Assembly: GCA_046328995.1 (NCBI GenBank)
Contig: JAXLVN010000001.1
Span: 1,116,001-1,180,000, forward strand
Length of the DNA stretch: 64,000 nucleotides
Direction of reading: 5' to 3'
From: JADJXV01 sp046328995
Lineage (GTDB): Bacteria > Bacteroidota > Ignavibacteria > Kapaibacteriales > UBA961
Shown: in pieces, positions 36,544-46,083 of the stretch
How the letters are laid out: each line of letters opens with the position of its first letter
Numbering within the stretch: the stretch's first letter is position 1
Translations under genes and position numbers: made by a program
Notes under the pieces: model-generated
The model's database searches: none
What the model saw: only the letters and a program-made list of their open reading frames with translations
Told to the model about the DNA's origin: nothing

Positions 36544-37863
36544 ATGATTTCCAACGAAAACGAGCTCACGCAGAAGAAAATTTTTATTTTTTGGGCACCT
36601 CTTGCCGCCACATGGCTTATGATGGCGCTTGAGGGTCCGATTCTGACTAGTTTTATCGCTCGATTATCGGATGCAACGCTCAATCTTGCCGCCTATGGCG
36701 TGGCTCACCCGCTTGCGATGATGATTGAATCACCGATTATTATGATGCTCAGTGCATCAATTGCTCTCGTAAAAGATGCAGAGTCGCTTCGCAAGCTGCA
36801 ACGCTTTTCGTTGATACTCAACGGACTTGTAACGCTTGGAATGCTGATTGTCATTCTCCCGCCGGTGTTTTATTTTCTTGCCTATCATCTTCTCTTCTTA
36901 CCGCCGGAGATTGCCTGGCGTGCACATTATGCGATTATCATCCTTCTGCCATGGCCTGCTGCTATTGGTTTTCGCCGGTTTTATCAGGGAATTCTCATTA
37001 CGAACGGGTTTACAAAGCGTGTGGCTATTGGCACGATTGCGCGCCTCGTATCGATGCTTACAGCCGCATTTGTGCTGAGTTCGTTGGGTGCTGAAGGAGT
37101 AATCGTCGGAGCGGCCGGACTATCGTTTGGTGTGGTATGCGAGGCATGGTGGACGTGGTATATGGCGCAGAAAATCATTCATACTGTTCGCAATAGGCAT
37201 ACTGACTACGGCAAAAATTTAACGGCAAAGCGCATTATTACTTTTTATTATCCCCTTGCTCTTACGTCAGTTATCAGTATGGGAGTTTCACCTGTTCTCA
37301 CGTATTTTATCGGTCACAGCCGGATGCCGGTTGAGTCATGGGCCGTTTTTCCGGTGGTTGATTCGTTTGTTTTTCTCTTTCGGAGTTTTGGCTTTGCCTA
37401 TCAGGAAGTAGGCATGGCATTACTTGGTGAACGCCACAAAAATCACCGTCCATTGTGGCGATTCGGTACACGGATAGCCTTTATCACGTCGGCGGTGCTT
37501 TCTCTGATTGCTTTCTCTCCTTTTAGTTCGATTATTCTCGAAAAGATGTATGGTTTGAACCCAACATTAGCAGATGTTGCTCTTGTACCGATGAAGATTT
37601 TATGCCTTCTTCCTGCGCTGTCGGTGTATCTTTCGATTCAACGGGCGGTGATTATTAATGCACATCAGAATACCATTGTCACCATTTCTACCCTTATTGA
37701 AGTACTTATGATTATTACAGTTATCGCAACGCTCGTCTATTCATTCCACCCGATAGGCGTAGTTGCTGCCGCAATTTCATTGCTCACCTCGCGAATTTTT
37801 TCTAACCTGTACCTTGCCAACCATCACAGACGAATCTTGAGGGAAGCCCAGCCGGCAACGTGA
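36544..37863 (+). CDS. MOP-superfamily (MATE/ANKH-like) membrane transporter
   Basis: A 439-residue polytopic protein with about twelve hydrophobic helices arranged as two halves. The first half has FWAPLAATWLMMALEGPILT, then LAAYGVAHPLAMMIESPIIMMLSASIALVKD, which recall bacterial ANKH-like and MATE flippases of the MOP superfamily. Substrate is unknown: drugs, a lipid-linked sugar or an organic anion are all possible. The frame starts at an ATG at 36544. Nothing around it fixes its role; the gene before is the macroglobulin pair and after it is a signalling cluster. Confidence 0.65.
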   Translation: MISNENELTQKKIFIFWAPLAATWLMMALEGPILTSFIARLSDATLNLAAYGVAHPLAMMIESPIIMMLSASIALVKDAESLRKLQRFSLILNGLVTLGMLIVILPPVFYFLAYHLLFLPPEIAWRAHYAIIILLPWPAAIGFRRFYQGILITNGFTKRVAIGTIARLVSMLTAAFVLSSLGAEGVIVGAAGLSFGVVCEAWWTWYMAQKIIHTVRNRHTDYGKNLTAKRIITFYYPLALTSVISMGVSPVLTYFIGHSRMPVESWAVFPVVDSFVFLFRSFGFAYQEVGMALLGERHKNHRPLWRFGTRIAFITSAVLSLIAFSPFSSIILEKMYGLNPTLADVALVPMKILCLLPALSVYLSIQRAVIINAHQNTIVTISTLIEVLMIITVIATLVYSFHPIGVVAAAISLLTSRIFSNLYLANHHRRILREAQPAT

Positions 37864-38258
37864 GCTTATTTTGAATGTGTTCTATCGTTGCATCGCTATG
37901 TGTGGATGATTGCTGATTGCCTGCCTCCAATCTTTCTTCCACGCAAGTAGAGAAGAATAATGACTTGGCCGGCAATTCAACCACACTACTTGTCAGCGAA
38001 CATGTATTTATAGTCCTGCCTTCGATACCATAGTTTTGCATATCTCGTGAAATGAATACCTCGATTCACACCTACCTACATCGTTCATCGATAATTTCTC
38101 TTCATGTTTGCTGTTGCTCACCGAACTCTGTATTTTTGCTGCCAATACAATGGGTTGCGATGATGAAACCCTTTTTTTCAAATCCTATGATACGTTATTC
38201 TACCGCAAGCGCGAGCGGCAGGAATTGAGAGCGATCATTGGGGAATTTATGAGCAGCT
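37864..38258. other. Non-coding gap upstream of the cyclase operon
   Basis: 395 bases with no supported gene. A short forward frame (38108-38290) has no recognisable features and overlaps the cyclase start. The only clear signal is the promoter at 38107-38138. Confidence 0.5.
38107..38138 (+). promoter_or_regulatory. Bacteroidota-type promoter of the cyclase operon
   Basis: TTTG (38107-38110), exactly 20 bases, then TATTTTTG (38131-38138), a complete match to TTTG-N20-TAnnTTTG. It would give a leader of about 115 bases before the first cyclase gene. Confidence 0.55.
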
Positions 38259-40208
38259 ATGTCATACCAAGAAATCCTCCATCATATTGAAAAAGCTGAA
38301 CATTATGCTTCCACAGGTCGTGACTTTGCGCCTGCGCTTTCGCATGCGCGTCAAGCGCTCGAATCACCGGAAATCAGTGAATTTCCTGAGCTCAAGGTTC
38401 GTGCATTACTCGTTGAATCCAAAACCTTGTGGCATGCAGGCACGCGGCAGGATGCGGTGGCACCGGCGGAGGAAGCGCTTGCCATAAGTATTGCATTACA
38501 CCTTCCGCACTTGATTGCCCGATCAAAATCGATCTTAGGAAACATGTATATTGGCTTTGCTGATTACGATCGGGCGTTGGAGTTTATGCGGGAAGCATTG
38601 CAGATAGATACTGAACTCAACAACAAAGACAAAATTGCGCAACATTATACAGATATTGGAATTGTGTATGCCACTGTTTCCGATTTCGGTCCCGCCCTTG
38701 AGAATTTGAATCTTGCGCTCAGCATAGAAGTCGAACGTGGCAACCATCGAAAAACTGCACCGATTTTGAGTAATATCGGCATCGTGTATCAGAATTTATC
38801 GGATTATTCCCGTGCCTTGGAATTTTTTCACCGGGCTTTGGCAATTGATGAAGATTTAGAAAACAAGCGTGGTATTGCCATACGGAAAACGAATATAGGG
38901 ATGGTTCATCACAAGCTTGAGGACTACTCATTGGCAATCGATTATCTCACCGAAGCTCTTGCGATTGCTGATGAATTACACCTTCACATTACGTCTGCAA
39001 TTCTCGGTAATCTTGGTACGATTTATCAACGTCGTGGTGAATTTGAACAAGCACTTGAATTGTATAAACGTGCGTATCACCTTGACAAAGAAGCCGGTGA
39101 CAAACGGAATGCCGCCATCAATCTCGGTAACATTGGCGGCGCGTATGCATGCTTAGGCGAGTACCTTCCGGCAGAAGATTACTACAGACAATCACTCTCT
39201 CAAGCTGAATTACTTGGTGATAAGCGAGGTATCGCTATCGGGTATGGCAGTCTTGGTGAACTGTATGCCGATCCACGTTTTTCAAACTATGACCCCGAAA
39301 GAGGTATCGACTATCTCAAAAGCGCGATTGGCTTGAATGAAGAACTAGGCACTATCGCCCGTAATTTGGATTATTATCAGTCGCTTGCAGCGCTCTGCGA
39401 ACGCCTCGAACGCTGGAAAGAGGCCAATGAATTCAACAAAAAAATCTATTCGCTGGAATCGACTATTAAGAGCGAAGAAGTGAAAAAAAGAGTCGATCAA
39501 CTCGAATACGAACGCCTCGAAGCAGAACGCGATAAGCAATGGGCAATCGAGCGTGCTCGCTCACAGGCGACGGACGACATTCTTGCCAATATTCTCCCGC
39601 CGACAATTGTCGAACGCCTAATTAAGGGCGAGAAAAAAATTGCAGATACGCATGATAAGGTGAGCGTGCTATTTGTTGATATTGTGGGATTTACTTCCAT
39701 TTCAGAAAAGTTAACTGCCTCCGAATTAATCGACCTGCTTGACAGCGTTTTTACGAAATTTGATACAATCTGCAAAATGCACGGCCTTGAGAAAATCAAG
39801 ACCATTGGCGATGCGTATATGGCTGTCTGCGGAGCGCCGCTTGCGCGGGACAATCATGCTGAAAGAGCCGCGCAGGCAGCGCTCGAAATGCTGGCACCTT
39901 TTACCATTGAGAGAGAATTTTCTATTCCTCTACTGCTCAATTTCCGCATAGGTTTACATTCCGGCAGCGTCGTGGCAGGTATTATTGGTGAGAATAAATA
40001 TTCGTATGATTTATGGGGTGATGCAGTGAATATGGCTAGTAGAATGGAATCGCACGGCGAACCGGGTAGAATCCATGTAACAGAGGAATTTAGAAGGGCT
40101 TATATGGCAACGGCCGAACATCCTTCGTCGATTACATTTCGCTCTCGCGGTACGATAGAAATTAAAGGTAAAGGCATGATGAATACGTATTTTTTGGAGA
40201 ACAGATGA
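38259..40208 (+). CDS. TPR-repeat class III adenylate cyclase, copy 1
   Basis: A 649-residue cytoplasmic protein: about nine TPR repeats over residues 40-390 (for example AQHYTDIGIVYATVSDFGPALENL), a charged coiled coil (about 395-445) and a cyclase homology domain from about 465. The catalytic set is complete: metal aspartates in FVDIVGF (D474) and TIGDAYM (D518), substrate lysine in EKIKTIGD, aspartate in SYDLWGD, and the transition-state NMASRM asparagine and arginine. Lysine with aspartate indicates ATP rather than GTP. The TPRs presumably sense a partner protein. No membrane segment is seen. Its stop overlaps the next gene's start (ATGA). Confidence 0.9.
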   Translation: MSYQEILHHIEKAEHYASTGRDFAPALSHARQALESPEISEFPELKVRALLVESKTLWHAGTRQDAVAPAEEALAISIALHLPHLIARSKSILGNMYIGFADYDRALEFMREALQIDTELNNKDKIAQHYTDIGIVYATVSDFGPALENLNLALSIEVERGNHRKTAPILSNIGIVYQNLSDYSRALEFFHRALAIDEDLENKRGIAIRKTNIGMVHHKLEDYSLAIDYLTEALAIADELHLHITSAILGNLGTIYQRRGEFEQALELYKRAYHLDKEAGDKRNAAINLGNIGGAYACLGEYLPAEDYYRQSLSQAELLGDKRGIAIGYGSLGELYADPRFSNYDPERGIDYLKSAIGLNEELGTIARNLDYYQSLAALCERLERWKEANEFNKKIYSLESTIKSEEVKKRVDQLEYERLEAERDKQWAIERARSQATDDILANILPPTIVERLIKGEKKIADTHDKVSVLFVDIVGFTSISEKLTASELIDLLDSVFTKFDTICKMHGLEKIKTIGDAYMAVCGAPLARDNHAERAAQAALEMLAPFTIEREFSIPLLLNFRIGLHSGSVVAGIIGENKYSYDLWGDAVNMASRMESHGEPGRIHVTEEFRRAYMATAEHPSSITFRSRGTIEIKGKGMMNTYFLENR

Positions 40209-42097
40209 CACAGGATGAACTACAGCAAACGCTCATCAAGGCGTTTAGAAGTAATGATCGCGGCGACTACCGGGAGGCAGAACGCTATGCGACCACCGTG
40301 CTTGAGGAGGCGTTGAAATCGACCTCGATCGCGCTCCCCGACCGAGAGACATTCATGGCGCGGGCAATGCTGACTATTGCCACTTCGTATGGGCAGCGCC
40401 TGATGTTTGATTCCGCTCTTGAATATGCCTTGAAAGCGCTCGCTGTCGTTGAGGAATATAATCTCGAACCGGTCCTCACGCTCAATTGGAATATTCTCGG
40501 TAGTATCTATTACTATTTCGGTGAGTATGCGCAGACATTAGACTATTTCACCCGGTCACTCGAGAAACTGGAAGAGACTGATAATAAAAACGGTTACGTG
40601 ACCCTCTTGGGAAATATCGGCTCTGTCTATCGCCATCTTGGTTCGTTCGATAAAGCACTCGACTATTACTCCAAAGCACTCCTACTCTCCGAAGAAATCG
40701 GCTATACTTCCAATCTTGCCGGCGTGCACGACAACATCGCAGAGATTTACCTCAGCATGAATTCGTTGGAAAAAGCGCTCGAATATTATTCGAAAGCACT
40801 CGGCTTGCACGAATCCATCGACCAACGTGCCCGCATGGCAGTGACCCTCGGACGCATCGGAGAGACCTACTTCGAGCTTCACGATTATTCCCTTGCGTTG
40901 GAATACTTGAAGCGGTCATTGGCAATTTCGGAGGAACTTGATGATAAAAAGCAATTCGGTGCTGTATGGACGACCATCGGTCAAGCCCTGCGCGCGCTTG
41001 GCGAGGAAGAAGAAGCGCGTCAGTATTTTCAACGCGCTCTTGCGATACGATGCGAGGAACTTGCTGTTAATCAAAGAGTTCCCAAAACCCTGCTCGACAT
41101 CGGCACCCTTCATGCCGACCTTGGAAACGTTGAATCAGCACTGGAGAATCTCTACCAAGGGCTCGCACTTGCCAAGGAATTAGGCGAAAAATTACATATC
41201 CGTATGGCTCATCACGAGCTCTACAAGTTGGAAAATCAAAAGGGAAATTTTGAAACAGCGCTGCGCCATTTTGAACAGTACCATGCACTCGACAAAGAGA
41301 TTCTCAGCGAAGAAGCTACGGAGAAGGCGGCACACTTAGAACAGCAAAAACTCATCGCCGAGCGGGAAAAAGAAATCGAACTCGCGAAAGCGGCTGCAGC
41401 GATAAAGCTCTCGACAACAACGAGTTTGCTTCACAGGGTGTTGCCGGGGAGTATCGCATCCCGTATGATAGCCGGTGAAGCCGATATCGCCGATTATTTT
41501 CCGGAAGTCTCGATTCTTTTTGCCGATATCGTTGGCTTCACGCCCATTGCCTCCCAAATGCCGGCGCAGAAGGTGATACGATTTCTGAATTATATTACCG
41601 GTACGTTCGATGCAATTATGAAAAAACACGGTTGCGAGAAAATTAAAACCATTGGTGATGGCTACATGGCCGTTGCCGGCGCGCCACTCCAATGTGATGA
41701 TCATGCCGAGCGTATGGCAGCCGCCGCACTCGAAATGCTCGAAGTGATTGAATTACCTGAAGAATTCAGAGAATATATTATCACCGGAACTACATTCAGC
41801 ATTCGAATCGGCCTGCATTCGGGTTCGGTCGTCGGTGGAGTCATCGGCGCAGACCGTTTTGTCTATGACATCTACTCCGACAGTGTCAACATAGCCGCGC
41901 GGATGGAATCGCATGGGAAACCGAACAAAATCCATGTGTCGCATGATTATTACACTCATCTTCAGCGTCGATTCACGCACTCCACTACTCCCTCTCAGGG
42001 AATACAATTCGAGCATCGCGGAGAAATGGATATCAAGGGTAAAGGCAGGATGAATACGTATTTTATGGAACGTCGGGGCGGCTCCCTTTCGGCTTAG
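40205..42097 (+). CDS. TPR-repeat class III adenylate cyclase, copy 2
   Basis: A 630-residue paralogue of the preceding protein: TPR repeats over about residues 55-370 (e.g. NWNILGSIYYYFGEYAQTL), a coiled coil (about 375-410) and a cyclase domain with FADIVGF, EKIKTIGDGYMAV, VYDIYSDSVNIAARM. All six key residues are kept, but the usual DLWGD loop reads DIYSD, which may alter dimer contact or activity. The ATG at 40205 overlaps the previous stop by four bases (ATGA), so the two proteins are likely made in fixed ratio and could form a heterodimer. The Kir channel gene starts 67 bases downstream. Confidence 0.9.
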   Translation: MTQDELQQTLIKAFRSNDRGDYREAERYATTVLEEALKSTSIALPDRETFMARAMLTIATSYGQRLMFDSALEYALKALAVVEEYNLEPVLTLNWNILGSIYYYFGEYAQTLDYFTRSLEKLEETDNKNGYVTLLGNIGSVYRHLGSFDKALDYYSKALLLSEEIGYTSNLAGVHDNIAEIYLSMNSLEKALEYYSKALGLHESIDQRARMAVTLGRIGETYFELHDYSLALEYLKRSLAISEELDDKKQFGAVWTTIGQALRALGEEEEARQYFQRALAIRCEELAVNQRVPKTLLDIGTLHADLGNVESALENLYQGLALAKELGEKLHIRMAHHELYKLENQKGNFETALRHFEQYHALDKEILSEEATEKAAHLEQQKLIAEREKEIELAKAAAAIKLSTTTSLLHRVLPGSIASRMIAGEADIADYFPEVSILFADIVGFTPIASQMPAQKVIRFLNYITGTFDAIMKKHGCEKIKTIGDGYMAVAGAPLQCDDHAERMAAAALEMLEVIELPEEFREYIITGTTFSIRIGLHSGSVVGGVIGADRFVYDIYSDSVNIAARMESHGKPNKIHVSHDYYTHLQRRFTHSTTPSQGIQFEHRGEMDIKGKGRMNTYFMERRGGSLSA

Positions 42098-42128
42098 CTC
42101 TGGGCAAGCGCTTGTCAGCAAGCCGTGA

Positions 42129-42160
42129 TTTGGAAAATGCACCCGATACCCCTATATTGC
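42129..42160 (+). promoter_or_regulatory. Promoter candidate directly in front of the Kir gene
   Basis: TTTG (42129-42132), 20 bases, then TATATTGC (42153-42160), near the TAnnTTTG consensus. It ends only four bases before the ATG, so a transcript from it would be leaderless or almost so. Confidence 0.4.
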
Positions 42161-42164
42161 AACC

Positions 42165-43112
42165 ATGAGAAAAATTCGCTTCAAAACACTCGTCGAAAAT
42201 AACGATACCGGATTCAGCAGTAAAGCGTCGAGCCAGGCCGGACGCTATGTGAATAAAGACGGTTCGTTTAATATCGAAAAACGCGGACTCCCCTTGATGG
42301 AACGCTTTAGTTTTTTCCACGCGCTCATCACCATGCGCTGGCGGAAATTCTATGTGATTGTCATTTGCTCGTATATTCTGCTCAATCTGATCTTTGCCGG
42401 ACTCTACCTCCTCACCGGACTAGAAAACCTCAGCGGTATGACGCCCGATAATCCGATCGGTGAATTTTGGGAAGCGTTCTTCTTTAGCACGCAGACATTT
42501 ACGACGGTTGGCTATGGAAGAGTGAATCCTGTTGGTATGGCAAGTAATATTATCTCAGCTGCCGAATCGCTCACAGGTCTCCTCTACTTCGCGCTCGCTA
42601 CCGGCGTTTTGTACGGTCGTTTTTCACGTCCGGTCGAGAAATTCTTATACAGTGATATGATGCTCATCACACCCTACAAAGACATCACGGCGCTGATGTT
42701 CCGCATCGCCAATGCGAAAAATAATGTGCTTAGTAATGTAGAAATTGAACCGATCATGTCGATGACCATTACCGATGACAACGGCGTAGCGAATAGACGT
42801 TTTTTCGCTCTCAAGCTCGAACGTAATCGTATAAATTTCCTCACTCTTAGCTGGACAGTTGTGCATCCTATTGATGAGAATAGTCCGCTCTTTGGCTTCA
42901 CTCCGCAAGACCTCGAAGAGTCCGACGCCGAGCTGCTGCTACTCATCAACGGCTATGATGACACGTACGCGCAGAATGTCCACGCCCGCCAATCCTACAA
43001 ATGGCATGAAGTGGTCTGGAATGCGAAGTTCAAGGTGATGTTCCACCCGTCGGATGACAACCAGCGCACGATTTTGGATTTGGATAGGATAAATGATATT
43101 GAGCAGTTATAA
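42165..43112 (+). CDS. Inward-rectifier potassium channel (KirBac type)
   Basis: A 315-residue channel subunit: slide helix, outer helix (about 60-85, FYVIVICSYILLNLIFAGLYL), pore helix and selectivity filter TTVGYG (about 110-116), inner helix (ISAAESLTGLLYFALATGVLYGRFSRP) and the beta-rich C-terminal Kir domain (MFRIANAKNNVLSNVEIE to LSWTVVHPIDENSPLFG). It should form a tetramer that passes potassium across the inner membrane. There is no cyclic-nucleotide-binding domain, so any control by the cyclases next door would be indirect. No Shine-Dalgarno precedes the ATG. Confidence 0.93.
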   Translation: MRKIRFKTLVENNDTGFSSKASSQAGRYVNKDGSFNIEKRGLPLMERFSFFHALITMRWRKFYVIVICSYILLNLIFAGLYLLTGLENLSGMTPDNPIGEFWEAFFFSTQTFTTVGYGRVNPVGMASNIISAAESLTGLLYFALATGVLYGRFSRPVEKFLYSDMMLITPYKDITALMFRIANAKNNVLSNVEIEPIMSMTITDDNGVANRRFFALKLERNRINFLTLSWTVVHPIDENSPLFGFTPQDLEESDAELLLLINGYDDTYAQNVHARQSYKWHEVVWNAKFKVMFHPSDDNQRTILDLDRINDIEQL

Positions 43113-43137
43113 TAGCTTTACAATGATATAGATTACC

Positions 43138-43269
43138 GTAGGGGCGAATCGCATTCGCCCCGGTCATGACGGAAAAGTGCGAACACCATTCGCTCGAATC
43201 ATATCGGAAAAGGGCGAATGCAATTCGCCTCGATCATACAGGAAATGGGCGAATGCAATTCGCCCCTAC
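43138..43269. repeat. Degenerate array of GGGCGAAT hairpins
   Basis: Starts GTAGGGGCGAATCGCATTCG and ends CGAATGCAATTCGCCCCTAC, with two further GGGCGAATGCAATTCGCC-like palindromes between (about 43212 and 43249). Related to the inverted repeat at 36292-36355. The open frames across it are artefacts of the repeat. Confidence 0.8.
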
Positions 43270-43303
43270 GTTAAATCAGATTTTCAACCATCACCCACAT
43301 ACC

Positions 43304-45190
43304 ATGTCCGACAAACCGCGTATAATTTTCACGCGCTACCCGGCTTTCCGTCTTCTTTGCGGCGTAGCGCTCGGTATATTTTTCTATCATACTGCTTCGT
43401 GGAATGAGACGGGATTTATCCTGATGTTTTCCTGTTTGGGTATTCTTGCCTGCACTGTATATTATTCTCGCAACTACCATACATCCTTTTGGATTGCTGC
43501 ATTTGCTCTTGGACTGTGGACTGGCAATGCGGCGCAGCAATTCCGGACTCCAAGTCTTGATATCCGGGATATTCCGAGTGTTTTTCATGGTGAGGTGGTC
43601 TCACTTTTACGGAGCGATTCTCTATCTATTCGATGTCTTGTCAGCGGCACGCTTGATGCGCAGCCGATGCCGGCGATCCGTTCGTGCAGAGTGATCCTTA
43701 CGGTACCGTTGCCGACGGAACGTGAGGGTTTTCTCCGTGCGGGAGCGAGCATTTATGCCGTCGGAATGATTCGCACGCCGGCGAGACCGACGCTGCCGAT
43801 GGAATTTGACGAACGCCAATACTGCATGGCGCAGGATGTGCAATTTTTGATGACGGCACGTCCGGCGCAGGTGGCATTGCTTGAAAAAGCACATGGGTTA
43901 CCGGCAGTTATCTCTCGATGTACGCAGGCAATTGAGGAGAGAATCCGTCTTCTCTATTCGGACGAAACGGCGGCAATTGTCACGGCGCTGTTGCTCGGGA
44001 ATCAGTCAAAGATTTCACCCGAAACGCGCGCACGATTTTCGCTCTCCGGCACTGCCCATATCCTCTCCGTAAGCGGTTCGCATGTCGGAATCATTGCTGC
44101 TCTGGTCATGGTCATTCTCGGGTTTGTTCGCCATAGGTGGTTGAAATTCTTCATCTTTACCGTTGCGGTCTCTACTTTTATTCTCCTGAGCGGCATGCAG
44201 CCGTCAGCTCTTCGTGCCGGACTGATGGCAGTGCTCGGCATGCTGGGATACACCTGGCAACGCAGGATTTATGCGTTGAATATTGTGAGCTTGTCGGTGG
44301 TGATATTACTCCTCTCGCAGCCCACGCTCATCTACTCGGCGGGTTTTCAGATGTCGGTGGTGTCGGTGGCAGGGATTTCAATTTTTTATGCACCCTTTCG
44401 CACATTTCTCCTCTCGCTGCTTCCATTTCAATCGTCGAGTATTGAATTTATCGCCTCTTCCCTAGCGCTTACGTTTGCCGCTTCGGTGAGTGTATCGCCG
44501 CTTGTTGCGTATTACTTTTCTACGTTCTCTGTTGTGTCGCCGCTGGCAAATCTCTTCGTCGTTCCACTAATGAGTCTTGGAATGGTCTTTGGAATGCTGA
44601 GCATTGTCGTAGTACCCATAAATGTCGGTATAGCAACCACCTACAGCGCCGCCACTGCCTGGTGTATCCGCATGGCAGACGCTGTGAATCGTTGGTCGGT
44701 GGAACTTCCTGCTTCGTACGTTCACGCACCCGAACTCGCCCTTTTGCTTTCGATACTTGTGTCAAGCGCTCTCTTGCTTGTGTTGATGTCGCAGTCGCGC
44801 CGTCAGGCTGCATTTCGGGTAATAATGTCGTCCATTTCTCTCTTTTTTATCATACTCATTGCCGATGTGCAGCCGTCTGTTTCCCGTCTCATTCCACGAA
44901 CGAATGTCGCCGTGTCGGCGATTCCGTTTCAGAAGGATTCGACGTTGATTCTTATTACGGATCGTAAGCCGCATTTGTATCCTTTTGGTGATGCTGCGCT
45001 CGAAGAATTCATCATCAAGCTACCCGACTCGGCGATTGTCGGTATCCGCGGGAATTCGAGTGAATGGATTAGTGTTCAGGTGCGCGCGCAGAGGCCGTCG
45101 GTGCGTGTCTTCAATTATCCTAAGTCACTTGAGAACCGTGTGCTTGCGGTGCAGGGTGAGGTGAAGGCGTTGCATGAGGTGGTGAGGTAA
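43304..45190 (+). CDS. comEC: ComEC/Rec2-family DNA-uptake channel protein
   Basis: A 628-residue membrane protein. After about three N-terminal helices and a DUF4131-like soluble part come the Competence-domain helices, marked by SETARAI-like ISPETRARFSLSGTAHILSVSGSHVGIIAALV (key residues SGTAHILSVSGSH), RAGLMAVLGMLGY and PLANLFVVPLMSLGMV. It is thought to form the inner-membrane channel for single-stranded DNA. The chain ends in a short soluble tail without the HxHxDH metallo-beta-lactamase domain found in Gram-positive and many proteobacterial ComECs. The ATG at 43304 starts MSDKPRIIF; upstream sequence is repeat. Confidence 0.88.
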   Translation: MSDKPRIIFTRYPAFRLLCGVALGIFFYHTASWNETGFILMFSCLGILACTVYYSRNYHTSFWIAAFALGLWTGNAAQQFRTPSLDIRDIPSVFHGEVVSLLRSDSLSIRCLVSGTLDAQPMPAIRSCRVILTVPLPTEREGFLRAGASIYAVGMIRTPARPTLPMEFDERQYCMAQDVQFLMTARPAQVALLEKAHGLPAVISRCTQAIEERIRLLYSDETAAIVTALLLGNQSKISPETRARFSLSGTAHILSVSGSHVGIIAALVMVILGFVRHRWLKFFIFTVAVSTFILLSGMQPSALRAGLMAVLGMLGYTWQRRIYALNIVSLSVVILLLSQPTLIYSAGFQMSVVSVAGISIFYAPFRTFLLSLLPFQSSSIEFIASSLALTFAASVSVSPLVAYYFSTFSVVSPLANLFVVPLMSLGMVFGMLSIVVVPINVGIATTYSAATAWCIRMADAVNRWSVELPASYVHAPELALLLSILVSSALLLVLMSQSRRQAAFRVIMSSISLFFIILIADVQPSVSRLIPRTNVAVSAIPFQKDSTLILITDRKPHLYPFGDAALEEFIIKLPDSAIVGIRGNSSEWISVQVRAQRPSVRVFNYPKSLENRVLAVQGEVKALHEVVR

Positions 45191-45238
45191 AAAGAATAAA
45201 TAAATACCCAAAAGAGCCGTAGGCTCGCCCAAATTGTA

Positions 45239-45260
45239 GGGCTGGAATTCATTCCAGTCC
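45239..45260. terminator. Hairpin between comEC and a convergent gene
   Basis: GGGCTGGAAT and ATTCCAGTCC pair over nine to ten positions in the gap between two converging genes. A GTAGG lead-in resembles the GTAGGGGC hairpins elsewhere. Confidence 0.4.
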
Positions 45261-45300
45261 ATTTGAGTTCAGTTGGTTGTTCAACCGACCGAACGGCAAT

Positions 45301-45843
45301 TCAATCACATGGATATGTCTCATTGTCTAGCTTCTCCAAATCTAATAACAATTTAGTTTTGTCTATTGCAACACTTTTCTTGTCAATCAGCTTAGCAATC
45401 CAGTACTTTTTAATTTTTTCAACCTCCGATTGTCTAATACCAAAGTCTTTTCCATCATACCATTCCCAAACCAACCCATTATACACATAATGTGTACCTA
45501 CCCTTTGATTGCATTCCTTAAAAATATACTTTTCAGATAATAAACGGTTTTTATTATCATTCCAGATTTGTGTCAAAACTATATGTGCGATAACAGTCTT
45601 GCTGGTATCATCTAGTGCTTCGATTAACTTATTGGTCGCCGGCTTTCCAATTTTAAGGATTGCTTTTTCGGTACTGTCTTCGTGGGTCAACATAATTATT
45701 GTTCCCATGCAGTTCATTGAAATAGATTTCCATGACAACCGGTTCACCAGCAAATATATTCTTGCTGAGTCGATCTGTCCGAATGCTAAATTTTGAGCTG
45801 TCAGTAAAATTATGATTGGTACGATATGCTTGAAGTGTCTCAT
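45301..45843 (-). CDS. Hypothetical exported protein
   Basis: A 180-residue product with an N-terminal signal (HIVPIIILLTAQNLAFG) and no recognised domain. The mature part is mixed alpha/beta and lysine-rich toward the end (KKYWIAKLIDKKSVAIDKTKLLLDLEKL). KPATNKLIEALDD with ALxxL-type helices hints at HEAT-like packing, but one repeat is not enough. Codon and base use is A/T-rich compared with the core genes to the left, which fits an accessory gene. Convergent with comEC. Confidence 0.6.
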   Translation of the reverse strand: MRHFKHIVPIIILLTAQNLAFGQIDSARIYLLVNRLSWKSISMNCMGTIIMLTHEDSTEKAILKIGKPATNKLIEALDDTSKTVIAHIVLTQIWNDNKNRLLSEKYIFKECNQRVGTHYVYNGLVWEWYDGKDFGIRQSEVEKIKKYWIAKLIDKKSVAIDKTKLLLDLEKLDNETYPCD

Positions 45844-46083
45844 ATAATAATGCTTTACAATGGTGCTTCCCGTTTAATGGGAATACATTTAAAATTTGTT
45901 CAATTGGGTATAAAAGTTCCAAACCGGACATTTGATGTATTAGTTGACATGCGGTTGTTTCAGCGGAATGGGTCGAGGGTCAGTTCTAAGAACTTACCAA
46001 ACAGGAAAGTTAGTCAAATTGTGGAAAGATCAAGAAGCAAGCATCCCCGAACTGCAAAATGAAAACTAGTCGCACAGAACCAC

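Noticed and set aside
38108..38290. 60-residue gene before the first cyclase
   Set aside because: It overlaps the cyclase start and has no domain; its first part lies across the promoter.
45968..46069. Small forward frame MGRGSVLRTYQTGKLVKLWK...
   Set aside because: It has a protein-like look and 33 residues, but no ribosome binding site and no recognisable family; a longer overlapping frame is equally weak.
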